A stretch of 64,000 nt of DNA from Candidatus Bathyarchaeia archaeon (GTDB lineage Archaea > Thermoproteota > Bathyarchaeia > Bathyarchaeales > DTEX01), in NCBI GenBank assembly GCA_038882715.1, contig JAVZNR010000005.1, positions 60,719 to 124,718 on the forward strand, written 5' to 3'. Below the pieces are notes generated by a model, which was not told the DNA's origin, ran no database searches, and was given only the letters and a program-made list of their open reading frames with translations. Both the position numbers and the translations under genes were made by a program. Shown one piece after another: positions 1 through 9,623 of this stretch; within the stretch, counting starts at the first letter, position 1; every line of letters begins with the position of its first letter.

Positions 1-94
1 TGAACATAAATGTTTGTCCTAAAAGATGTCTAAACTTAAGGTAGCGGAAACTGCCTCTGCGCTCTTAAAAAGCATTTAAGGCGGTGTATGACAT

Positions 95-460
95 ATGCTT
101 AACTCCAGCAAATTTAAGCAGGTAATGGTGCTTAGAGCCGATTTGAAGATGAGTCCAGGTAAAGCCGCCGCTCAAGCAAGCCACGCGGCTGTCTCGTCTT
201 CCGAGGAAGCTAGAAAAAGCCATCCATCATGGTGGAGAGAATGGATTGAAAGTGGGCAATGTAAGATTGTACTGAAAGTTAATTCGGAGTCGGAACTGTT
301 AAGCTTAAAGAGGAAAGCTGAGGAACTGGGTCTCCCAACAGCCCTAATCTCAGACATGGGTTTAACCGAGCTTGAGCCCGGCACGATAACGGCTTTAGGC
401 ATAGGTCCGGCTCCATCCGACTTAATCGATAAGGTTACGGGAAGCTTGCCGCTTTACTGA
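95..460 (+). CDS. pth2: Peptidyl-tRNA hydrolase Pth2
   Basis: Archaeal/eukaryotic-type peptidyl-tRNA hydrolase, which cleaves the ester bond of peptidyl-tRNAs released from stalled ribosomes in the cytoplasm. The 121-residue length matches the single-domain Pth2 family. Family motifs are visible: the N-terminal strand KQVMVLRADLKM, then GKAAAQASHAAV (about residues 22-33), and the C-terminal GLTELEPGT...ALGIGPAP block ending in IDKVTGSL. The ATG at 95 was chosen because GGCGGTG (80-86) sits 8 bases upstream. It is followed after 10 bases by truD, so the two probably form one transcript joining tRNA recycling and tRNA modification. Identification is firm. Confidence 0.95.
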   Translation: MLNSSKFKQVMVLRADLKMSPGKAAAQASHAAVSSSEEARKSHPSWWREWIESGQCKIVLKVNSESELLSLKRKAEELGLPTALISDMGLTELEPGTITALGIGPAPSDLIDKVTGSLPLY

Positions 461-470
461 GGATCTAGCG

Positions 471-1844
471 ATGCTTAAAGTGCCGGATATAGAAAAGGGT
501 ATTGGAATAGAGGTTTACGCTTCAAAAACGCAAGGTATAGGCGGGGTTATTAAGAGTTCACCGGAGGATTTTATTGTTGAAGAGATCTTGATAGACGGGT
601 CTAAAGCGTCCGTTAGCCCGGAGGCTAACCTTGGGTCTTTCGCAGATCATGGACGGCACCTCATATGCGTTTTAATTAAAAGAGGCTGGGATACGCTTCT
701 AGCAGTAGAGGAAATCTCAAAGTTGATAGGCGTTGATTCAAGCAGAGTAGGATTCGCCGGAATAAAGGACGCCAATGCGCTGACAGCCCAGTACATAAGC
801 ATAGGAGGAATGCCTCACAGCAAACTGGCCAGCATAAAAATTAAAGATGTTATTGTTAAGCCTCTAGGTTACTCTGACGAGGAGATTTCACCTAGAAAAC
901 TGTTCGGAAACATGTTCACGGTGAGAGTCAAGTCTATAAAGCTTAGAGAGAAGACAATTCAAAGCAGGATTAAAAAAATCTGCGGCGAATTAGATGATTT
1001 CGGCGGCATACCAAACTTTTTTGGGCATCAACGATTTGGAACAATTAGGCCGATAACTCATCTGGTTGGCAAAAGCGTACTTAAAGGTGATTTTGAAGGG
1101 GCTGTAATGATTTTCCTCTCTTACGTGAGCCCTTTTGAAGGCGCCAAGGCTAGGGAGGCTAGAAGGGATCTTCGTGAAAGCATGGATTTTAAAGCAGCGC
1201 TTAAGAGGTTCCCTAAAACCTTGGTGTATGAGAGAATAATCCTTAAACATCTTTTAAATGTTCCACGCGACTATTTAGGTGCTCTCTATAAGCTTCCGTT
1301 AAACTTTCGAAAGCTCTTCATACAGTCCTATCAATCTTATCTGTTTAACAGATTTTTAAGCGAGAGGATAAAGCGCGGGATGCCTTTAAGGGAGGCGCTT
1401 GTCGGCGATTACGCCGTAAAATTGAACAGTTTAGGGTTGCCTGAAAAGATCTTCGTTGAGGTTAAAGATAGTAATGTGGCGTATGTAAACGAGGAGATCA
1501 AAATGGGGCGAATGGCACTAGCGTTACCGCTTCTCGGATCAAAACAGCCTATGTCAAAAGGTTTACAGGGAGAAATTGAGGCTGAGATACTGGAGGAAGA
1601 GGGGTTATCTAGGGATGATTTTCAAAGAGCTAAGGCTCTTAAGGTTAATATTTTCGGCGGCTTAAGGGTAGCCCTAGAAAAAGTTATTGATCTGGGAACA
1701 AGAATTGTCTCGGAGAAAAAAGGGTCTTCGGTAAACTCTCCTGAATTTAAATTCATTCTTCACAAGGGGGCTTATGCAACTATACTTTTAAGGGAGTTTA
1801 TGAAACCGAAGACTGATGAGCAGTTGGTTAAGAGCGGGTTTTAG
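471..1844 (+). CDS. truD: tRNA pseudouridine synthase TruD (Pus7 family)
   Basis: Pseudouridine synthase of the TruD/Pus7 family, which in the family isomerises uridine 13 of tRNA (position 35 in some archaeal and eukaryotic tRNAs). The catalytic block is seen as GFAGIKDANALTAQ around residues 95-108, containing the catalytic Asp of the GxKDxxAxT motif. NFFGHQRFG (about residues 183-191) is another hallmark, and the C-terminal half contains the TRUD insertion domain. At 457 residues the length is normal for the archaeal form. The start follows GAGGATC. It directly follows pth2 and is probably co-transcribed with it. Confidence 0.94.
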   Translation: MLKVPDIEKGIGIEVYASKTQGIGGVIKSSPEDFIVEEILIDGSKASVSPEANLGSFADHGRHLICVLIKRGWDTLLAVEEISKLIGVDSSRVGFAGIKDANALTAQYISIGGMPHSKLASIKIKDVIVKPLGYSDEEISPRKLFGNMFTVRVKSIKLREKTIQSRIKKICGELDDFGGIPNFFGHQRFGTIRPITHLVGKSVLKGDFEGAVMIFLSYVSPFEGAKAREARRDLRESMDFKAALKRFPKTLVYERIILKHLLNVPRDYLGALYKLPLNFRKLFIQSYQSYLFNRFLSERIKRGMPLREALVGDYAVKLNSLGLPEKIFVEVKDSNVAYVNEEIKMGRMALALPLLGSKQPMSKGLQGEIEAEILEEEGLSRDDFQRAKALKVNIFGGLRVALEKVIDLGTRIVSEKKGSSVNSPEFKFILHKGAYATILLREFMKPKTDEQLVKSGF

Positions 1845-1886
1845 CATGGTTTATGTATAATTTTCCATTAATTTGTATGAAAATCT

Positions 1887-1904
1887 GAGAAATCCTTTTA
1901 TAAT
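1887..1904 (+). promoter_or_regulatory. BRE/TATA promoter of the HtrA-like protease gene
   Basis: A purine-rich BRE-like stretch (GAGAAATC) is followed directly by CTTTTATAAT. The box lies about 40 bases before the ATG at 1945, which leaves room for a short leader carrying the AAGGTGA ribosome-binding site. Called by pattern only. Confidence 0.5.
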
Positions 1905-1944
1905 TGTGTGAGAAACCAGACCTTAACGTAAAGGTGACCCGGGC

Positions 1945-3183
1945 ATGCTGCCCGCTTTAGAAGGACCTGAAAACAATAGATTGAGGGCTTTAACAGTAAT
2001 AATCGTCTTGCTGATAATAGGATTTTTCGTCGCAGGTTACTTCGGCTACACTATGGGTTATAGAAGCGCCCTAGAGGAGATCAGTGGGCTGAAAAATCAA
2101 ATCAGGGATCTTAAGACGGATCTCGAAACCCTGCGGTCCTCCTTAAACGCTGCGGTCCAAAGCATCCCTCAATACAGCGCCCTATTAAGCGAAAACGTTT
2201 CTCTTTCGCAGATTTACGAGCAGGTTAAAAACTCAGTCGTCATGATTAGGGGGTTAATACGGCAATACAGCCTTTTCGGCTACTATTATGAGCGGGTTCA
2301 GGGGTCCGGTTTCATCTATAACTTTACTGGTAGAATGGTTGTGATCACAAATTATCATGTGATTAGAAACGCCATGAATATAACTGTAACCTTCGCTAAT
2401 GGGAATAGTTACGCTGCCAGCGTGCTCGGCTACGATCCATACGCTGACCTAGCAGTATTAGAGGCAGATGCGCCGGAAGAAGAATATTATCCGTTAGAAA
2501 TAGTTAGCTCGTCAACCCTTAAAGTCGGCGACATAGTTTTAGCTGTTGGTAACCCGTATGGTTTAGCCGGATCTATGAGCGTGGGGATAGTTAGCGCTCT
2601 AGGCAGAACAATAAATGTTGAGATAGCTGGCGGCTATCCGATAGCTAACGTTATCCAGACGACTGTTCCGCTCAACCCCGGCAATTCAGGCGGCCCGCTT
2701 CTAAACATTAGGGGGCAAGTAGTGGGAATAACGACGGCAATAGTAAGCGGCTCCCAAGGCGTCAGCTTCGCCATACCATCCAACACTATACTACGAGAAA
2801 TAAAGTTCCTAGTTGAGGAAGGATCGTATAATAGGCATCCGTGGCTCGGAGCCTCCGGAGTAGATATGACATACGAGATTGCAAAAGCTATGGGCACTAA
2901 CGTAACTTATGGTTGGCTGATAACGCAGGTTATCAGCGGAAGCCCAGCTGATAAAGCTGGGCTTAGAGGCGGAACCAGAGTGGCTTATATAGCTGGCGAA
3001 CGCGTGGTTATTGGCGGAGATATAATAATCGCGATAAACAACGTGAAGATCACCGGCATAGACGATCTATCGTCTTACTTAGAGGAAAACACGGCGCCAG
3101 GCCAAATAGTTAACATGACTATAATTAGAGGTAATGAGAAAATGATTCTTAAAGTGGAGTTGGGTTCAAGACCGCTAGGCTGA
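1945..3183 (+). CDS. Membrane-anchored HtrA/Deg-like serine protease with PDZ domain
   Basis: Trypsin-fold protease of the HtrA/DegP family, probably acting outside the membrane in protein quality control. One N-terminal membrane segment lies at about residues 17-38, followed by a short coiled stretch at about 45-70. The full catalytic triad is visible: His in TNYHVI, Asp in YADLAVL and Ser in PGNSGGPLL. A C-terminal PDZ domain (from about residue 300) contains the GSPADKAGLRGG and GDIIIAINN signatures. The ATG at 1945 is preceded by AAGGTGA with 7-base spacing. It stands alone with its own promoter, and its neighbours downstream are on the other strand. It is complete, with no unusual substitutions. 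Confidence 0.93.
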   Translation: MLPALEGPENNRLRALTVIIVLLIIGFFVAGYFGYTMGYRSALEEISGLKNQIRDLKTDLETLRSSLNAAVQSIPQYSALLSENVSLSQIYEQVKNSVVMIRGLIRQYSLFGYYYERVQGSGFIYNFTGRMVVITNYHVIRNAMNITVTFANGNSYAASVLGYDPYADLAVLEADAPEEEYYPLEIVSSSTLKVGDIVLAVGNPYGLAGSMSVGIVSALGRTINVEIAGGYPIANVIQTTVPLNPGNSGGPLLNIRGQVVGITTAIVSGSQGVSFAIPSNTILREIKFLVEEGSYNRHPWLGASGVDMTYEIAKAMGTNVTYGWLITQVISGSPADKAGLRGGTRVAYIAGERVVIGGDIIIAINNVKITGIDDLSSYLEENTAPGQIVNMTIIRGNEKMILKVELGSRPLG

Positions 3184-3199
3184 AGAACCTAGAGCTGCT

Positions 3200-4522
3200 T
3201 TATGGAGTTAACCTAAATCGGTCTCTTGGAAACAGGACTACCTCCCTAATGTTTCTTACGCCGGTTAGCATCATTACTAAGCGCTCAAGCCCTATCGCCC
3301 AGCCGGCGTGCGGAGGCATACCGTAATCAAAAACCTGAAGATGATACTTGAAGGACTCAGGGTTCAAGTTCTGCTCCTTTAGCCGCTTAATTAAGAGGTC
3401 TTTGTTGTGTATGCGTGTTCCACCGGAGGCTATTTCAATCCAATGCCACATTAAGTCGAAGCCCTCACTTATCTCGGGCTTATCATCTCTAGGCTTTATG
3501 TAAAATGGTTTAAGGCTTGTCGGCCAATCAACTATAAAGTAGAAGTATGGGTGCAACTTACCTAGAGTTCTATAAGCGACAGTTGGTATATCTTCACCCC
3601 AACTTATCTTTATCCCGTTTTCCCTTAACTCGTTAATGACTTCATCGTACGTTAGCCGCTTAAACGGAATACTTGGAGCTTCGATTTTATGCTTGAGTAT
3701 TTCAAGCTCCCTTTGACATCTTTCATCGACTGTTCTGCACACATGTTGCAGGAGCCGTTCAGCTACTTCCATAACATCCTCGGCCGTTGCAAAAGCCTCC
3801 TCAATATCAACCGAAATGAACTCCGTTAGGTGCCGCCTAGTATGGGATTTCTCAGCTCTGAACGTTGGGCCTATTTCATAAACCTTCTCAAAATCTATTA
3901 CGAGCTGCTCCTTATATAGCTGGGGGCTCTGAGCTAGGAAAGCTTCACGTTCAAAATACGCTACTGGGAAGAGATTTGCTCCTCCCTCGGTTGCGGTTGC
4001 AATTATCTTGGGCGTATGTATCTCGATGAAACCGTTTTTAGAGAAGAACTCTCTTATGGCTTCCAGCGCCACATGGCGTATTCGAAATATTGCTTGAGCC
4101 TCATCCCTTACAAGATCTAGGATTCTGGCATCAAGCCTAACATCTATGTCGGCTGGAGTTTTACCTGTAATGTCTAATGGAAGCGGCTGCTTCGCGGTGC
4201 TAAGGACGATTATGCTTTTAGGCACAACTTCGATTCCCCTAGGCGCCTTATCCATCCTTCTAACTATTCCTCTAACGCTTACGCAGTCTTGGCGCTGTAG
4301 CTCATCTATCTGCTCAATTATTTGCCTGTCAACCTCGTCTCTTGGAACAGTTATCTGTATTGTTCCCTCTTTATCTCTCAATAGTAGGAATTTTATTCCG
4401 CCTAAATCTCTAATCTCTTTTATCCAGCCAGTTAAAGTAACCTCTTTTCCATCGAGGTCGGGCGTTACTTCCATCGTGTAATGTGTTCTCTTCCAACCAC
4501 GTGCTGCAATATTATAGCTCAT
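3200..4522 (-). CDS. aspS: Aspartyl-tRNA synthetase, archaeal type
   Basis: Class II synthetase that charges tRNA-Asp. An N-terminal OB-fold anticodon-binding domain (about residues 20-100) precedes the catalytic domain. Motif 2 is seen as [16 protein letters not shown], and motif 3 as [13 protein letters not shown] with the C-terminal [10 protein letters not shown]. The ATG at 4522 was preferred over the ATG at 4552 because AGGTGG lies about 10 bases upstream of it and the earlier start would overlap the preceding gene by 17 bases. At the position known to separate discriminating (Trp) from non-discriminating (His) archaeal enzymes, this protein has Lys (TGWIKEIRD), so the specificity cannot be predicted. 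The NusA-like gene lies directly upstream. Confidence 0.94.
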   Translation of the reverse strand: MSYNIAARGWKRTHYTMEVTPDLDGKEVTLTGWIKEIRDLGGIKFLLLRDKEGTIQITVPRDEVDRQIIEQIDELQRQDCVSVRGIVRRMDKAPRGIEVVPKSIIVLSTAKQPLPLDITGKTPADIDVRLDARILDLVRDEAQAIFRIRHVALEAIREFFSKNGFIEIHTPKIIATATEGGANLFPVAYFEREAFLAQSPQLYKEQLVIDFEKVYEIGPTFRAEKSHTRRHLTEFISVDIEEAFATAEDVMEVAERLLQHVCRTVDERCQRELEILKHKIEAPSIPFKRLTYDEVINELRENGIKISWGEDIPTVAYRTLGKLHPYFYFIVDWPTSLKPFYIKPRDDKPEISEGFDLMWHWIEIASGGTRIHNKDLLIKRLKEQNLNPESFKYHLQVFDYGMPPHAGWAIGLERLVMMLTGVRNIREVVLFPRDRFRLTP

Positions 4523-4535
4523 GGTTTGCGCCCAC

Positions 4536-5045
4536 CTAATCTGAAAATTCAACTCTAAGCGTTATCCCCTTAACTTTCCTCGCGATCTCCTTCATGGCAT
4601 TAATGTTTAGCGAACCCCTCTTTTTGTCTTTCCCTTTAAGGATAACTCTTGTCTCAATTGAGCCGTCTGGAAGCCAAATCTTATTTATCGCTAGGACGGT
4701 TAAAGGAGCAAAAAGATCCTCAATAAACTTTCTCTCACTAGAATTATATTCTAACACTCGGACGCTTTTACCGGTTTTACTCTCTAAAAACTTGATGATC
4801 TTTCCACCATAACTTAATATCTTATTCATATCTCCTCTTCTAACCAGTATCGCAAGAATGTTGTCGGCTTCAATTGACCCGCGAAAATATACATCCTGAA
4901 GCAACGGATATTCATCTTCGATAGATACAAGTAAACGCGCGATCTCTAAATCCCGTTGGGTTACCTCTCCCCTCTCAATCTTTGCCCTGCATTTTTGACA
5001 TAGTATTCCGCTTCTCAAGCAGAATTGACATAGTTCAGTTTTCAC
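4536..5045 (-). CDS. NusA-like KH-domain protein with N-terminal zinc ribbon
   Basis: Small archaeal protein related to the KH part of NusA, probably an RNA-binding transcription or translation factor. Four cysteines (CQFC and CQKC at about residues 6-19) form a putative zinc ribbon. Two KH-like segments follow: one around LAILVRRGDMNKILSYGGKI (about 65-85) and another around LAINKIWLPDGS. Length 169 residues. It lies between alba and aspS on the same strand, only 13 bases ahead of the preferred aspS start, so the genes are probably transcribed together. The family is widespread in archaea, but the exact role is not established here. Confidence 0.75.
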   Translation of the reverse strand: MKTELCQFCLRSGILCQKCRAKIERGEVTQRDLEIARLLVSIEDEYPLLQDVYFRGSIEADNILAILVRRGDMNKILSYGGKIIKFLESKTGKSVRVLEYNSSERKFIEDLFAPLTVLAINKIWLPDGSIETRVILKGKDKKRGSLNINAMKEIARKVKGITLRVEFSD

Positions 5046-5103
5046 CTTCCTCTGATCCCTCCAAAAATAAAGGAGGGGCGGCGGAGCATAGTTTGGCAGA
5101 GGA

Positions 5104-5409
5104 TTAGCGCACCAGCGTTATCTCTATTATGCTAACGTTCGCCGGAGCATTTCCACCGCTGGATTGAACTTGCTCAGTTCCTATACTGATGTTTCCTACC
5201 TTTACGTCTGGCAGAAATCTACGTCTAATAATTTCGACAACGTCCACCGCTCTGCTTATTGCCCGTCCCCTAGCTTTAATGCTTACTTCTTTTGCTCCGC
5301 CGTGAAATAATGTCAGGCAAGCTAAGACGTAGTTCATCACTGGTTTTCGTCCCACAAGTACTGAGTTGCTTTCAGGCAAGTTTACCGCCTCACTCCTTAA
5401 TCGATTCAT
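5104..5409 (-). CDS. albA: DNA/RNA-binding protein Alba
   Basis: Alba, the abundant archaeal chromatin and RNA-binding protein. The 101-residue chain contains the family core, with [11 protein letters not shown] and [20 protein letters not shown], and ends with the EITLVR strand. The conserved Lys found in the acetylated loop of many Alba proteins appears in VGRKPVM. On the minus strand an AT-rich TATA-like box (about 5429-5439) lies close upstream of the start, so the leader is very short or absent. It heads the minus-strand group alba / NusA-like / aspS. Confidence 0.93.
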   Translation of the reverse strand: MNRLRSEAVNLPESNSVLVGRKPVMNYVLACLTLFHGGAKEVSIKARGRAISRAVDVVEIIRRRFLPDVKVGNISIGTEQVQSSGGNAPANVSIIEITLVR

Positions 5410-5493
5410 GCACTATTGTGACTTAATCAAATAAATATCTTACGGTACGTTGGATAAAAGTTAAGGAAAAACAATGAAGTTTTTAAAGAATAG

Positions 5494-6294
5494 TTAAGAT
5501 ATGCCAAGCATTATGTCCAGCGATGACTTCGAATCCAAGGCGGCTTTTAATGGGTGACCTGGATATGGGCTTACCTCAACGATTAGAAAACCATTGTAGC
5601 CTACTTCTCTTAGAGCCTCTATAACGCTCTGCCATTGAATGTTTCCCTCGAAGATAGGTCTGAACTGCATCGTGGAGAACTGGAAGTCCTTAACATGAAC
5701 GCAGACGATTAAGTCTCCCAGATGCTTTATCCATTGTTCAGGGAAACCGAGAAAAGCAGCGTTTCCAACATCAAAGTAGACTTTCACGTTTGGATGATTA
5801 ATCTCCTCAATAAATTTACGGAACTCAAGCGGACTATAGAGAAACCTGTTCCATACATTCTCAACGCCAATGATGACTTCGTGATCTTCAGCCGATTGCG
5901 CAGCCTCAAGAATACTCTCCCTAGATAGCCTCCACATATCTTGATAAGATACTTCCCTTGTAGCGACGGCTGGAACCACTAGAAACACTCTCGCATCGAT
6001 CTCTGAAGCGACTTCACACCCCTGCTTAATTATCTCTACGCCTCTCTTCCTCACGTTTGGATCTGGGCTGGCGAGATTATATTTCCAGAAGAGAGCTGTG
6101 CAGAGACTCGGCAGATCTAAGCCGAGAGACTTAGCCTCATCCACTATTGCTCTTCTCTCTTTCCTGCCCATTTTAAGCATTTCTTCATCAAGATTCAACT
6201 CCACGCCCTCGTAGCCAATATCCTTTGAAAGCCTCAAAATCTCCGCGATTTTAAGGTTTTGCGGATAAATCCAGGCATTTACACCTCTCTTCAT
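5494..6294 (-). CDS. Sugar phosphate isomerase/epimerase (xylose-isomerase-like TIM barrel)
   Basis: TIM-barrel protein of the AP-endonuclease-2/sugar isomerase superfamily, likely interconverting a keto- or inosose-type sugar. Metal-ligand candidates on barrel strands are visible: GVELN near the start, GVENVW mid-protein, VYFDVGNA, VHVKDFQ and FLIVEVSPYP. The ATG at 6294 is used rather than the upstream GTG (6303), because AAGGTG lies 6 bases before the ATG. It follows the Gfo/Idh/MocA gene after about 30 bases on the same strand, a common pairing in sugar or inositol catabolism. The substrate cannot be named from sequence. Confidence 0.85.
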   Translation of the reverse strand: MKRGVNAWIYPQNLKIAEILRLSKDIGYEGVELNLDEEMLKMGRKERRAIVDEAKSLGLDLPSLCTALFWKYNLASPDPNVRKRGVEIIKQGCEVASEIDARVFLVVPAVATREVSYQDMWRLSRESILEAAQSAEDHEVIIGVENVWNRFLYSPLEFRKFIEEINHPNVKVYFDVGNAAFLGFPEQWIKHLGDLIVCVHVKDFQFSTMQFRPIFEGNIQWQSVIEALREVGYNGFLIVEVSPYPGHPLKAALDSKSSLDIMLGIS

Positions 6295-6323
6295 TTTCCA
6301 CACCTTAAAATTTGCTTAGTCTG

Positions 6324-7313
6324 CTATAATGGTAGTGTAACTGGCTTTCCGGTTTCCGCAGACTTTAAAGCTGCCAAGGTGAACTCAAGGGTTTTTGCGC
6401 CTTCCCCTATTGGGGTTCTCGTCTCTCTGTCCTCCAGTACTGCTCTAATCAAATCTTTAGCTTCGAGAAGATACGTGTCTCTTTCTTCTGAAACAGTTGT
6501 AACTTTTGTCGGAGGCTTTGTGGAGTACAGCGTTAACGTGTTTATATCCCTTGATTCAAGAGTATAATTTCTGGTCGCTATCCACCATTTAAACCACCAT
6601 TGCGCGTTTGCGCCCCACGTCGTTGCGGTGATAGCGCCGAGCGCACCAGACTTAAACTTGAACGCTGTGCTGCTCACATCCTCAATAGTCATCTCTGGGA
6701 CATCAGTCCAAAATTTTCGGTTCATTAGCCCATAAACCACTTCAACGTCGCCGCAAATATATCTGAATGCGTCAAAGAGGTGGGTTGACTGTTCAACCAG
6801 CTGCCCGCCGCTCTTGCTCTTATCTATCCACCAGTCCTTTCTAATGAAGTGGCACCAGTACATGCCTAACGCGAGCCCTACTTCACCAGCCTCACCGGAG
6901 CTCACAAGCCTTTTTGCCTCTTCAATAGCGTACCCAAACCTGCAGTTATATCCGACTTGGCTTTTAACATCATTCTTCTCAATGGATCTCACCATCTCTT
7001 TCGCAGTTTTCATGTCTAGGGCTATGGGCTTCTCAATGAACACATGTATGCCTTTCTCGGCGGCTACTATGACCTCATCTGTGTGAGCGAATGGAGGCAA
7101 GCAAATATACACGATGCCCAGCTTCTCTTTATTCAGCATTTCATGCCAATCGCTATACCATCTTCCGCCATACTTGTCGGCCATAGCCTTCGCTCTTTCC
7201 TCGGTTATGTCGGCGAACGCCACCATGCGAACTTCCTCTAGGGTCTTAAGCCGCTCTGCATGCGTTATCGCAATCCCGCCGCATCCAATAAAACCAACAT
7301 TAATTTTTTCCAT
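6324..7313 (-). CDS. Gfo/Idh/MocA-family oxidoreductase
   Basis: NAD(P)-dependent dehydrogenase of the glucose-fructose oxidoreductase / inositol dehydrogenase family. The Rossmann motif GFIGCGGIAITHAERL lies at residues 7-22, and the family signature EKPIAL with the catalytic Lys at about residue 95. The C-terminal half is the usual beta-sheet substrate domain. Length 329 residues. It leads the two-gene minus-strand operon with the TIM-barrel isomerase, so the two probably act on the same sugar. The substrate is not identifiable. Confidence 0.88.
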   Translation of the reverse strand: MEKINVGFIGCGGIAITHAERLKTLEEVRMVAFADITEERAKAMADKYGGRWYSDWHEMLNKEKLGIVYICLPPFAHTDEVIVAAEKGIHVFIEKPIALDMKTAKEMVRSIEKNDVKSQVGYNCRFGYAIEEAKRLVSSGEAGEVGLALGMYWCHFIRKDWWIDKSKSGGQLVEQSTHLFDAFRYICGDVEVVYGLMNRKFWTDVPEMTIEDVSSTAFKFKSGALGAITATTWGANAQWWFKWWIATRNYTLESRDINTLTLYSTKPPTKVTTVSEERDTYLLEAKDLIRAVLEDRETRTPIGEGAKTLEFTLAALKSAETGKPVTLPL

Positions 7314-7419
7314 ACATGACCCCCAAACACTCTTTTTAAATCCTTAATATTGCTACCATTTAAGAGGATTTGGAAAAACTTATAAGATGATTTCTCTAAT
7401 ATGAAAAGCCAAAAAATCA

Positions 7420-9618
7420 TTGGGGGCCTCACCAAAAAGCTTGAACAATAAAGAAGAAAGGCAGGTTCCCGAAGGAATTAAAGTTTTGCTCACATCAATT
7501 CTCCGAGAAAATGAAAAAGTTATTTGCAGTGTTGCCGGAGACCTCGATGAAGAGGGAAATTTTGGCGAAAGGTGGCTGTTTCTAACGACGAGAAGGGTTA
7601 TCGTCGTGAGCTTGGCTACGAAAAGGGTGGTTGAGTTTCAGTTAAATGACATACGGTCATGTTTCGTTAAAGACTATTTAGGTAATTCAGAGATATTTTT
7701 TGAGACATCAAATGGATTAAAAAGCGTGATGCGCTTTTCCCGAGACTGCTTAGAGAGCTTCTATAATGTGGCTAAACTTATAGATAAGATCGCTAGGAAG
7801 GATATATCTCCGGAAGAAGTGAACCCAGAAATTCTCGAAGAATTTCTGCCTAAAAAGAGCAGCGTTAAGAAAACCCAAGCCTTCATCTGGCTCATGAGCT
7901 TCTTAAAACCCTATGCTCACTACGTTATCTTAGCGGTGATATTATCGCTTTCTATAACCGCTCTGAATCTCACGCCACCGTATCTAATGAAGCTGTTGCT
8001 CGATGAAGTGTTTGCAAAGAGAAATCTAAGCATGTTGATCTATATTGTAGCAGCATTTATCTCAATTTATGCACTTAACGCGGCTTTAGGCGCGGCTCAA
8101 AACTATACTCTCTCATATCTGGGCCAAAAACTAATTTATAATATCCGCGTAAAAGTTTACGAGCATATTCAAAGGCTCTCGCTTGGCTTTTACGATAGGA
8201 TGAGCTCTGGACGCATCATGACCAGAGTTACTGACGATGTTGGGCGCGTACAATGGTTTCTCACTTGGGGGACGCAGACCTTGATTACAAGCACCCTGCA
8301 GATTATAGGGATAGGGATAATAATTTTCTCCATGAATATATATCTGGCTATCTTCGCGTTGCTGCCTATACCGATAATCGTGGTCGGCGTACCACTGTTT
8401 AGAAAGAGGGCGCATAGAGCGTACCACAAGGTCTGGCGCAGATGGGCTGATGTCAGCTCGTTGCTGTGGGACACTATTCCCGGAATAGTTGTGGTTAAAT
8501 CGTTTACACAAGAGAAATTTGAGATAAAGCGATTAGTGGAGAGGCTGGGCAATCTAGTCATCGCAAACCTTAAAGTTACTCTTCTTCACATAAAGTTCTT
8601 TCCACTACTAGGATTCGCTATTTCGTCTGGAACCGCGATAGTCTGGTGGATTGGCGGACAAGAGGTGTTAAGGGAAAATATATCGCTCGGCTCACTTGTG
8701 GCGTTTGTAAGCTACATGGGCATGTTTTATGGGCCGGTGCAGACAATAAGCAACCTGTTTGAGCCTTTACAATCCTCATTAACATCCAGTGAAAGGATTT
8801 TGGAGATAATGCAGATAGAGCCTGAAATCAAGGACGCGCCAGATGCAGTAGAATTTCAGTTTAAGGGTTCAATAATGTTTAGAAACGTTAGCTTCGGATA
8901 CAATCCCTATATTCCAGTATTAAGCAACATAAACCTGGAGATAAAGCCTGGGGAGAAGATTGGCATAGTTGGGCCGAGCGGGTCTGGTAAAACAACGCTC
9001 ACTAAGCTGCTACTTAGATTCTATGATCCGACTGAAGGATCCATATATATCGATGGGGTGGATTTGAGGAAGATAAAGCTCCAGTGCTTAAGGTCTCAGA
9101 TAGGTCTCGTTCTTCAGGATCCATTGCTGTTCTATGGATCAATAGCCTACAATATTGCTTATGGAAAACAGGATGCTGCGCCAGAGGAGATAATAGCGGC
9201 TGCGAAGGCGGCTAATGTTCATGAGTTCGCCATGAACCAGCCATTAGCATACGATACGAACGTTGGCGATAGGGGTTGGAGACTTTCTGGTGGAGAGAGA
9301 CAGCGTGTCTCCATAGCGAGGGCAATAATAACTGAGCCAAAAATACTTATATTAGATGAGGCAACCTCATCAGTAGACACGTTAACCGAGAAAAAGATTC
9401 AAGAAGCTATGGAAAACCTTGCTAAGGGGCGAACAACGATTATAATCGCCCATAGGCTTTCAACATTACAGAACGTTGACAGAATAGTTGTCATGGATAA
9501 AGGGAGAATAGTTGAGGTTGGAGCACATGAAGAACTAATGAAGGCTGGAGGGCTTTACAGTCAGCTCTATAAGGCTCAGTTCGCCGAGGAAACCGCGATA
9601 AGCGCTTTACAGAGGTGA
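7420..9618 (+). CDS. ABC exporter (MsbA-like half-transporter) with N-terminal PH-like extension
   Basis: Fused transmembrane and ATPase subunit of an ABC-type exporter, expected to act as a dimer in the cytoplasmic membrane. Residues 1 to about 120 form a soluble region resembling bacterial PH-like domains (GERWLFLTTRRVIVVSL). Six membrane segments span about 150-440, then the ATPase domain: Walker A GPSGSGKTT (about 517), signature LSGGERQR (about 622), Walker B ILILDEATSS and H-loop IIAHRLSTL. The TTG at 7420 is the first in-frame start and has no clear ribosome-binding site; a TATA-like ACTTATAAGA lies about 40 bases upstream, so the exact start is uncertain. The substrate is unknown. Confidence 0.88.
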   Translation: MGASPKSLNNKEERQVPEGIKVLLTSILRENEKVICSVAGDLDEEGNFGERWLFLTTRRVIVVSLATKRVVEFQLNDIRSCFVKDYLGNSEIFFETSNGLKSVMRFSRDCLESFYNVAKLIDKIARKDISPEEVNPEILEEFLPKKSSVKKTQAFIWLMSFLKPYAHYVILAVILSLSITALNLTPPYLMKLLLDEVFAKRNLSMLIYIVAAFISIYALNAALGAAQNYTLSYLGQKLIYNIRVKVYEHIQRLSLGFYDRMSSGRIMTRVTDDVGRVQWFLTWGTQTLITSTLQIIGIGIIIFSMNIYLAIFALLPIPIIVVGVPLFRKRAHRAYHKVWRRWADVSSLLWDTIPGIVVVKSFTQEKFEIKRLVERLGNLVIANLKVTLLHIKFFPLLGFAISSGTAIVWWIGGQEVLRENISLGSLVAFVSYMGMFYGPVQTISNLFEPLQSSLTSSERILEIMQIEPEIKDAPDAVEFQFKGSIMFRNVSFGYNPYIPVLSNINLEIKPGEKIGIVGPSGSGKTTLTKLLLRFYDPTEGSIYIDGVDLRKIKLQCLRSQIGLVLQDPLLFYGSIAYNIAYGKQDAAPEEIIAAAKAANVHEFAMNQPLAYDTNVGDRGWRLSGGERQRVSIARAIITEPKILILDEATSSVDTLTEKKIQEAMENLAKGRTTIIIAHRLSTLQNVDRIVVMDKGRIVEVGAHEELMKAGGLYSQLYKAQFAEETAISALQR

Positions 9619-9623
9619 TCTTA

